A DNA stretch of 64,000 bases from Aspidapion aeneum (lineage: Eukaryota; Arthropoda; Insecta; Coleoptera; Brentidae). The DNA is taken from positions 33,214,851 through 33,278,850 of the forward strand of contig OY755047.1 of the NCBI GenBank assembly GCA_963576565.1. The letters are read 5' to 3'. A program made the translations under genes and the position numbers. A model generated the notes under the pieces. It did not search any database and was not told where the DNA came from. It saw nothing but the letters and a program-made list of their open reading frames with translations. Each line of letters begins with the position of its first letter. Position 1 is the first letter of the stretch. Shown here piece by piece: positions 55,346-64,000 of this stretch.

Positions 55346-56460
55346 CTTGAACCAGACAGCGCCATCGTTGAGGTTCGCGTCAAAGATTCTTTTTGTCATT
55401 TTCAACATCAGATAAAAACTATTTTTTCCAATATGATGTGGTGCAGGTGCATTCTGGTTCTTCGCTTCCCCTGTAAAGCGAAAACAGAAAAGTTATTCCA
55501 AAAATATATATGTCTATGCTGGGATAAACATTTTACATTTATTTGGTTTTACCGCTCTTAGGCCAGTCATTAGAGCAAAAAAAAGACCCCCAGCTTGCAA
55601 AAGGTAGTGTTGTTTGCTAGTTTTGGGCCTTGGGGGGGGGCGGCTCCCCCCACCATCTTCGATTTACGGTGCACGAAAAGGGTTATTTTAAAAATATTTA
55701 TTTTCTGTATGTTTTAGAAAAAAAAAGTTTAAACAAAAGTTGAAGACAATAAAAGGTCCTACAAAAGCGCTTTTCTTAATTTTTACGTCAGGCTTTCGAT
55801 TTATGAAGCTAAACATTTCGCCGACATTTTGGATTTTGATGATTTTTTTTTGTGACCTTTAACTTAAAAACTGCTTAACGTTTTAGATGAAGCAAAACTT
55901 ATCTGCAGAAAGAATTTTTCGCTAAACATAATATTAAAGAAAATCCCAATTTGTTAAGCAAATTTTCGCACACACTGTATATGGCCATACTTTTACAGCA
56001 TTTTAGCATACCTAGTTAGAATATAAGCCACATTCCCATATATTCTGCCAAAAATCCTCGTTAAACTTCGCTAGATATAAGGCCCCAAATTGCCTAAAAA
56101 TATTTTTTTTTGGATTTTCTAAAAAATTAAATTTAAAAAAAAAAAGAAAAAATAAATAGATCACTTTAAACTTTAGATCCATTTTCCCTTTTGTAAAATA
56201 GTTATTTCTCATAAAAGAGATCAGATATAAAAAATTTTTACTATTATATGACGTTTTTTTGTATTCTAAAATATATTTTATTCTACGTATTTGTTCTTAC
56301 TCTCTTGATTTTTTTGCAAAAGTTATTTGTATTTACAAAGTCGCAAAAAATTGATTTCTTCGTAGCTTTACATTTAACGAAGCTCAAGGTGGATTTTTAT
56401 AGAGATTATATGGGAACGGGTTTTGATGCTAAGGAATAAGTATACAAAGCCAACTCTCAA
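55346..56460. other. non-coding, no gene seen
   Basis: AT-rich, with one G10/C6 hairpin-prone spot at 55632-55656. No recognised element. Confidence 0.5.
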
Positions 56461-56462
56461 TA

Positions 56463-57187
56463 TTAGCTCACACATATACTATACTATAGTAGTGTGAGCT
56501 ATGGTGATCCTAATTTTTTCGAGAAAAAAAAAAGTTGCCCCGATTTCAAAAATTTTTATATATCTTTGCGTTTCAGATGATTTTGAAACTTTTTTGTTGC
56601 GCCGTCTGTCTGTCTGTGTGTCTGTCTGTAACGACCAACGCGCATAACTCAAAAACCGCTTGGCCGATTTTAATGAAATTTGGTATCTAGGCTGGGTCTT
56701 GGGTCGAGATGGTCCCATTTAAAAATGAACAAAATCCACCGAACACAAACCAAATAAAAGGGTGGGGGTAGATTTCAAAAATTAGAGTTTATGTGAAAAT
56801 ATGGCGTGTGTGATATTAAACGAAAGGTAATTGAGTCTGCAGTTAAACAAAATACATTTTAATTTATTTAAAAAAAAAGGGTGGGGGTATATTTTAAAAA
56901 CTAGAGTTTAAGTGAAAATATGGCGTGTGTGATATCAAACGAAAGGTAATTGAGTCCGGACTTTAACAAAATACATTTTAGTTTTTGTTTTTTTTGTAAG
57001 GGTGGGGGTAGATTTCAAAAATTTGAGTTTAAGCCAAAACATGGCTTGTGTGGTATCAAACAAAAGGTAATTTAGTCTGGAATTGAATAAAATATATTTC
57101 AGTTTTTAGTTATATTAGCTCACACGTACACTATAACTATAGTACCTAGTGTGAGCTTAGGGGCCCATATATTGGCAGAGTATTTTT
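56463..57187 (+). mobile_element. GTGTGAGC hairpin element, copy 3
   Basis: The same layout as 8942-9569 and 17574-18288. It has three ~120-bp units beginning GGGTGGGGG at about 56760, 56879 and 57000, a short TCTG tract, both hairpins, and the GGGGCCCATATATTGGCAG tail. The minus-strand frame at 56479-56718 is a product of the repeat and also appears in copy 2. Confidence 0.9.
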
Positions 57188-57189
57188 AT

Positions 57190-57940
57190 ATGATAGAGCT
57201 TTAAATTTTAGTGTGCAAATTTTGTTCTTTGACAAGCATAAAATAGTGTATACAACGGGAAAGGCCTATCTATTGTGAATTGGGAACTAAATAACATAAA
57301 CATGATGACTTGGCTTAATTGATAGCTTTTAGCTTTCTTATTAAGATACTAAAAGTCACCCCCGTGGGGAATTTATTTTAAATTTATTTAATTTTGTAAA
57401 AATTTTGCCTTATTTGAGTTCTTCTTAATTCTTTGAAAAAATATCAGTTTTATAAAAAAGAACAATTTCTTACAAAAATTGTAGAAAACTTATAAAAAAA
57501 CAGTACTACTTGGGTGGTTCTATAGTAAATAGGTACTTTTTGCTTTGGTTAAAAATACATTAAAGCCTATTACTAAGGACGCCAATTTAGCACCAAGTTA
57601 TATTATGAAAATTATTTTTTGTAACTGTCAGTCTGCAAAAAATGTGTGATTGTAAAAAATGCAATGTTCTAACTCATGAGGTTTTTTTTTGTCAGTTTTA
57701 TTTTTTAACATTGTTTTATTTCTGATGACTACTTTATACTTCAAACAAATATTGCAAATTTCACAATCCCTTCCTTTGTTTAGATGCTTTTATATCATCT
57801 TGGATTTTCGATTATTTTCTCCTTTATTTGCTTTTTATTGAGAAAGTACTTATTCTTCAGAAATTGTTTAGAATGGAAATATAAAGTTCATCAAATAACC
57901 TATCAAACGAGATATCTCCGAGCTTCCTAGGTAACATTTG
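57190..57940. other. non-coding, nothing recognised
   Basis: AT-rich sequence without frames. Confidence 0.5.
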
Positions 57941-57949
57941 CAAAGATAC

Positions 57950-58545
57950 ATACCCTTAGGCATTCCAACAACAAACAATCACAACAAATATTTATTTATT
58001 TATATAAGTTTTTTGCAATTTCCGTAAAAACTAATCATTTTTAGAAAACATAAGTAAACGTTTATTAAGAAAACTACATTTTCTTTCTAACGATGTACAA
58101 CTTAGTGTGTGATTTACAGAAATCGTCGAAAATCTATTGAATCTTTAGGAAAAAATTTATATGTCTCTGATTTAGACGATAAAATATACCATTTGACGAT
58201 GTATAACATAATTTGATCAATATTACAGTGAATATTTTATTGGCGCCCTAAAACGGATCATTAAAAAAAAATTTGTTTTGCAATTTGTAATTCGTAAAAA
58301 TTGTAATAAATAATAAAAACTGAATTTTAAAAGGCGATTCCAGTATACAAGCACCATTGGAGTTTTACCTACACTCTATACTGCACAGAGTGGTATATGT
58401 TTTAAACGGAAATTTTATTTTCTAAAAGTGTTATATACTTTTTTCATAAATTGCTTTGTTTCTAAGAAAATTGCTTAAAATAAAAAATGTGCATGTGTTT
58501 GTTTTAAATAAAATGCTAGAAATCGGCATATTGGGGATGCTTAAG
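57950..58545. repeat. diverged satellite-like monomers
   Basis: T-rich blocks of the type 'TTTTCTTTCTAACGATGTA', 'TTTTAAACGGAAATTTTATTTTC' and 'GCTTTGTTTCTAAGAAAATTGCTTAAAA' recur at roughly 180-bp spacing and resemble the 27530-29270 family. The GACGCC..TGGAGAG landmark is mostly lost. Confidence 0.4.
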
Positions 58546-59399
58546 TGTACGTATCTTGGCAAGGATAGTAGCCTGGCTACTCCAAAGCATCGCATTTATT
58601 AGGTCTTTTAATGAGATTTAAATTTTCTTTTAACATATTTTCTTAACAAGGAAGTACTTTTTGAGTAAAAGGCTAGTAAAGGAAAATAGTCAAAAATACA
58701 AGGCAGCGTCATTTTATTAATGTTCCTGAAGGGAAAGAGGTCGGGGCTGTAATTTTGTTTTATGGGACCATAATGAAAGTGATTGCGCCTAGTCTTGATT
58801 TGACATTTTTTTAAACTATTTTTTTAACAGTAAATTAATAAAAACTAGAAATAAAATAACATTTTACAAAATAAATTTAAAATTTCCTATCTTTAAAACC
58901 ATTTGAGGTATAAATATTAGAATAGCACTGTTTGATGCATTTTTTATTTGTCTACAACTTTTGTCATTAGACCTTGTTTCAAAAAAGCTTGAGTTTAGAA
59001 GTTATTAAGAAAATAAGCAAACATTTTACAAAATGGAATGAACCGAACCGAACCGAACCACCAGAGTAACACCGTTTGGTGCGTGTTTTATTTGTCCACA
59101 ACTTTTGTCTCATCAACTTTTTTCAAAAAAGCTTTACTTTAAAAGTTATTGAGAAAAGAACAGAGAAAAATGAGCAAAAATTGAAGATGACAGCGCCATT
59201 TTGACAAGGAGTGAGAGGTGGGGACTTTTTACAAAGCTAAGGGCTATCACTTAAGGCAAGTCATAGCTTTATGTTATTTAGTTCCCAATAAACCCCCTAG
59301 TTTCCCTGTACTAGTAGAATTTAAAATTTAAACAAAAAAGTTTTTACGAGTAAAAACAGTAAAAAATGGCCCAACATTTTATATTTGTAGTTTGTAGAA

Positions 59400-62140
59400 A
59401 GAGGGTCTGACAGTTACGAAACATAGTTCAGGCCCTACATCCAAGATTTAAGCTATATGCTGTGTTAAATGATAGAAGCAACACACTTAATATGGATAGA
59501 CATAAGACTCGCCCAAACATTTTACTAAAGGGAACCACCCCCCCCAACCCTGGCAGGGGATTGCCCCCCCCAACCCTGACAGGGGAGTGGTCTCCCCCTT
59601 AAACGTGCTTGTGGATAGTTTTTTGCTAATAACTCGAAAACAGACAACTTTTCCAAAAATCTGGAGATCATTTTTCATGCGGAAACAATTTCTTTTTCCA
59701 CGATGTACCTTAGTACCCTCTGACGGCAGTGGTGCACGTTCCATTAGCGTACAAAAAAGGGGGAAAATTAAAAAAATATATATACAGGGTGTCTCTAAAA
59801 GGTCTGTACAAAATCTTAGCACATATTCCTGAGGTCAAAATAAGTCGATTTCAAGCAACTTACCTTAGTCCGAAATTGCTCCGTTTCAAAGATACAGGGC
59901 GGTAAATTTAAAAATTAAAAATCGTTTGTCTTAAAATTTATAAACATTTCTCAACGCATTACTTTAAAAATTGGTACCCGGGGGTTTTTTGGGATGCGAA
60001 ACCTAAATATGGATTCTTTTTCACTGTGCCCGTTAGAGGGCGCTTCACAATGCTCTTTTTATAGTTTAAAATGACTATAACTTTTTTCTCTAAGCAATTT
60101 CGGACTAAGGTAAGTTGCTTTAAATCAACTTATTTTGACTTCAGGAATATGTGCTAAGATTTTGTACAGACCTTTTAGAGACACCCATATTTTTTTTGTG
60201 GTATTTTTTATCCTTAGCACTATTTTTTACAAAAAAATATTATGGCTTAAAAGCCCATTGTATACAGTTAAATACTTGTTAAGCTAGATATGTTTTTTTA
60301 TATAGCCTCCTTGAAATAAAAATAAATGTGTTTGTGGAAATCCTTAAATGAAACAAAAATGTTGAACAATTAAACAACAAGTACAAAATTATTTCTGGTT
60401 AGTAATAACTTAAAACTGACTTTTTCTAGTTGACCTTATTTAAAATGGGGGGTGGGGGCATCCCTCCTCTCACCCCCCTCAAAAGTGCTCTCTTACAGTA
60501 TTTTCCCAATTTACAAACTTTTAACTTGGCAAAAAACACCTAAGTAACAATTATTGAGGATGATGAAAAGTCCTCTCTAACGATGTATTACACACCCCCC
60601 TTACATCAGCAGTGGCGCACCTTTTATAGGCCTTTAAATAAATAAGAAGTGTGGAATTAAGTTATTAAATTTTACTCTCCCACATGTCTGGTTTTAAAAC
60701 GTATTTTTAGAGCTGAAGAAATTTTCTTTTAAACGATGTACATCACTCCCCCCTCAATGCAGCAGTACATCTTGCACAGCTGCCCCAAAAATGGTCAAAT
60801 TTGATATACATTTTTAATCTTCATTTAAGACAACTATGCTGGAACATCACTAATACACATACTGCGTTCAAACGAGGGGGATCCACCCGCCTACTCTTGG
60901 CGGGGCGGTGGTCCCCCCCTTAAATATTTTTTAACATTTTTCCTAGTAAACCGAAAAATTTAAAATTTTTAAAGAATCTTCTAGTAACTATTTTTGGACC
61001 AGACAAAATATTCTTTATAGCAATGTTCTTGGCCACCTCTGGAAGCAGGGGTGCATGTTCAATAGAAAAGAAGGGTATTTTTTATCCAACTTGTATGTAA
61101 CCCTTCTTTCGTACGCCTATGGAACGTGCGCCGCTGCTTTCAGGGGGAGGGGGGCACAAACATTGCTGGATAGAAAATTTTATCTGCTCCAAAAATTATA
61201 TGTGGAATATTTTTAAAAAATTTGACATTTTTCGGTTTATTAGAAAAAAAAAATATATTTAAGGAGAGGGAACCCCCCTCCCCCCCCGCCAAGATTAGGG
61301 GGAGTATACTCTATATCCATACCAAGTGTGTTGATTCTCTCATTAAACGCAGTATGTGTATTAGTAATGTTCTAACATGGTTTTCATAAATGAAGATTCA
61401 AGTGTACATCAAATTTGACCATTTTTGGGGCAACTGTGTAAGATCTACTGCTGCGTTGAGGGGGGATTGATGTACATCGTTTGAAAAATGAGTTTTAAAA
61501 CCAGACATGTGGGAGAGTAAAATTTAATAAAATTAAAAAAAAATTATTCATTTATTTAAATGCCTTTAAAACATGTTATACATCGTTAGAGGACTTTTGG
61601 TCAGCCTCAATAACTATTACTTAGTTGTTTTTGGCCAACTTAATAGTTTGCAAATAATTAGAAAAATACTGTAAAAGATCACTTATAAGGGGGCGAGAGG
61701 GGGGTGCCCCCTCCCCCAATTTAAATGAATTCAACTCGAAAAGTTAAGTTTTAAGTTAATACTAATTAAAAATATTTTTTTACTCACCTTAAGTACTTTT
61801 TTTAAAAACAATGTGTTAACGTTACAAAATGCCACAAGAAAAATAAAAAAACATATTTTAAACATTTTCCCCTCTTTTTGTAGGAATATAAAACTGCCTT
61901 TAGAGCGTACTAAAGCACATAGTTAAAAATGAAATATAATCCGCTTGCAAAATGATCTGTAGAATATTTTTAGAAAAGTTGACTATTTTCGAGTTATTAT
62001 CAAAAAACCGTCAAAAAGCACGTTTAAGGGTGGTTCCCTTTCGTAAAATCTTCGGGCGAGTCTTATGTCTATCCATACCAAGTGTGTTGCTTCTGTCATT
62101 AAATGCAGTATCGGACCTTGTAGGGCCTGAACTAAAAGGC
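59400..62140. mobile_element. ~2.7-kb foldback element
   Basis: Matching inverted blocks from outside to inside: TTCAGGCCCTACATCC..AGAAGCAACACACTTAATAT (59430-59495) with CCATACCAAGTGTGTTGCTT..GTAGGGCCTGAACT (62072-62135); CTAACGATGTATTACAC (60580) with GTTATACATCGTTAGAGGAC (61572); CCCACATGTCTGGTTTTAAAA (60680) with TTTTAAAACCAGACATGTGG (61494); GCGTTCAAACGAGGG (60863) with the complement near 61340. The centre is near 61085. The left arm is longer, in part because a MITE lies at 59785-60186. C- and G-runs mark both arms. No coding capacity was seen; frames at 61952-62631 are arm sequence. Confidence 0.7.
59785..60186. mobile_element. CAGGGTGTCTCTAAAAGG MITE, copy 2 (internally deleted)
   Basis: CAGGGTGTCTCTAAAAGGTC at the left, and GACCTTTTAGAGACACCC at the right, missing the last bases. 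It shares ~275 bp at the left end and ~80 bp at the right end with 49049-49775 and lacks the middle. Confidence 0.85.
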
Positions 62141-62689
62141 ACTTTTAATTTTAAATTTTTCTTTAAAAATGTACCTGCAGTTGCTGAACAATCTTTGCAC
62201 TCAGAATGCATCAATTTTTCCTTCTTATTAACTTCGATCAGCACAGTGTTGATAATTTTCCTTACTCTGTGTATGGGAGTGATTCTGGCCTTAACTGTGC
62301 AAATATGTGCGTCTCTCTCTGCCCAATAGCGTTGTCACCATACACTTCCTTCATCACTCTAAAAAAAATTGAGAGCTCAATCTCTTTTAAAAGTTGGATT
62401 CCTTATACAAAAAAAAACTATAAAAAACAAGAAATTTTCATTCATTCTTTTGTCCAGAAATACCTGAAACACCCCAAAACCATCGAATTTGACATATCCT
62501 GTACAATTAAATGTGCCCTTACTTATTAAACAGTTTGGGTTAGTGTTGTGGTGTAAATTAATTTTAAAATAATTGAACTTCGAATTTAACCAGAAAGAAA
62601 GTATATTATAAACCTTTATAAAAGAAATCAATAGGTAAAGTGCCTATACAAAGTTAGAGATCGCTAATATAGGTAATTTCTGATTTAAA

Positions 62690-63752
62690 AAAATGTAACA
62701 TGGGGTCACACTTTTCTGTTTTTAAGATACAACATTGTTACAGTTGATGAGTGGGGGAAGAAGGGTTTTACAAAAAAAGAAAATATGTCACTACCAAATG
62801 ATTATTTGGCCAATGACGTATGATCCAAAAATGTGATATTCCTTTTTTGATGAGAGATACAGGCTGTTAAAATAACCTCCAGAAATTGGTAAAAAAACAG
62901 TTTTTAAAACTTTTTATTTTTGCTAATTCTTATTATCAAATCTTTTTCTCTCCCTAGATGTTATTTCTTAAAAAAAAACATAAAGAAAAACATCTATTGC
63001 TCATGTTCTGATTCAGTATCAAAAATTCACCAAATTTCATATTTTTACTGCATCATTTAAGAAAGTTAGGGTAAATATCCCAGTAGTTGCCATGGCCCAG
63101 TAGATGCCATCTTTGCTTTCTTTATTTTTTATCAAGACAATTCTGCAACTTTACCCACCTTCTGGTGCCTTCTAGTAATAACTTGCGGTATTATTAAGAC
63201 AATTCTACTTGGGTCAATAAAAATAGATATTTTTTTAAATTGGGTCTCACAGGCTGATTTTACCAAAAGTCCTATTGAATTCTATTAGGGAAGGTATTCC
63301 ATAGGTTTTTGAATTGTTAAATGTGACTAAGTGCAACATGCTGAAGAGTATAATGCCTTTTTAAAATATATTTTTGTCTCTGAACTTACACCTTACCTAA
63401 ATAAAAAAAACTTTATCATGGTTCTGGACTTGGCAATTTCTGGTTGACAATATTGGTAACTAATAGGTAAAATTGGCAAGTACTGGGGATTTTTGACATT
63501 TTTTCATTTTACTGGGTAAGGGAAATTGTTAAAGTCTTACAGCAATGTTTATAATATTGTGTTGTATAGTCAATGCTGAAAGTTAAAGTGGCAATTACTG
63601 GGGTGTTTACCCTATAACGAAAAAGTTTAAAAAATCATCAATTTAATGCTCTGTATCTCAACAACAAAAGAATTTTGACCCATGTGTTATATGCACTTTT
63701 TATCAGACATAAGCTCCTCATCCCATTCAATTTGAACAATGACACCCTGTAT
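62690..63752. mobile_element. MITE of the 50985 family, split by a nested MITE
   Basis: The left part (62690-63066: ACATGGGGTCACACTTTTCT, AGGGTTTTACAAAAAAAGAA, ATTCCTTTTTTGATGAGAGA) and the right part (63615-63752: AAAAAGTTTAAAAAATCATC, ATGCTCTGTATCTCAACAAC, ACACCCTGTATAG) match 51050-51690 in order. The 544-bp insertion between them is a separate element. Confidence 0.75.
63069..63612. mobile_element. 544-bp MITE nested in the previous element
   Basis: Inverted ends GGGTAAATATCCCAGTAGTT and AATTACTGGGGTGTTTACCC, flanked by TA on each side (63067-63068, 63613-63614). No coding sequence. Confidence 0.8.
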
Positions 63753-64000
63753 AGTCAACCAAAGTTGAATAAAAGCACTATAAATTTTTGTAGAAAAAAT
63801 GTCATTAGTTTAGCTGTTATTATTGATGATTGAAGTTAAAAGAAACAAAGGAATCAGAAGTTGTAAAACCTGCCTTATGTATTACACTTTCTACGAGTTT
63901 TTCTGATAAAATAAAAGAAACATTTCCAAGTAACACTAACCCAATACCTAACTTACTTTCCACTTTTAACATTTTTTATTTTTGCACTAAACTGAAGGAA
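63753..64000. other. window end, non-coding
   Basis: AT-rich sequence without a recognised feature. Confidence 0.5.

Overview
This is an AT-rich piece of a eukaryotic, almost certainly insect, nuclear genome. The evidence is a ten-exon gene with GT-AG introns, insect-type LINEs (a Jockey-superfamily element and an RTE-like element), mariner, hAT, pogo/Tigger and BEL/Pao relics, and many TA- and TTAA-flanked MITEs. The repeat content would suit a large beetle-type genome, but the sequence does not fix the species or order.

The one host gene I can support well runs on the + strand from about 6.8 to 34.5 kb. Ten exons (6784-6973, 7664-7807, 10590-10732, 13481-13639, 14776-14912, 18983-19175, 19805-19905, 22754-22998, 25889-26073, 34035-34533) join with consistent splice phases into 664 codons ending at TAA 34531-34533. 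The product is a nuclear-type protein with an acidic N-terminal part and about ten scattered, partly degenerate C2H2/C2HC zinc-finger motifs. An exon-like block at 1231-1404 ends in the phase that 6784 needs and may be an upstream exon of the same gene. A separate 93-codon ORF (6070-6351) and a short exon-like block at 45751-45866 are the only other possible host coding sequence.

The introns are largely made of mobile DNA. Intron 2 holds a 185-bp near-perfect palindrome and a ~630-bp element with GTGTGAGC hairpins. Intron 4 holds a TTAA-flanked MITE. Intron 5 holds a ~180-bp satellite and a Foldback-like element with arrays of a 16-bp repeat. Intron 7 holds a Tigger-type element partly duplicated in tandem. 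Intron 8 holds a dead mariner. Intron 9 is a nest: a MITE split by a hAT element, which contains satellite monomers, another 16-bp-array element, a 3.2-kb LINE and a small pogo-type MITE. The outer MITE ends 14 bases before the last splice acceptor.

Downstream of the gene (34.6-64 kb) I see no convincing host gene. The region holds a BEL/Pao integrase relic (37.3-37.8 kb), a 4.9-kb inverted array of ~0.9-kb repeats (38.7-43.6 kb), an RTE-like ORF that is open but lacks the catalytic Asp-Asp block (44.4-45.6 kb), runs of CAGGGTGT-ended MITEs (49.0-50.5 kb), LINE fragments (50.7-52.8 kb), a third GTGTGAGC element (56.5-57.2 kb), a ~2.7-kb foldback (59.4-62.1 kb) and a MITE with a second MITE nested in it (62.7-63.75 kb).

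All calls come from reading the sequence by eye. Boundaries of old repeats are approximate, and family names rest on remembered motifs, not on searches.
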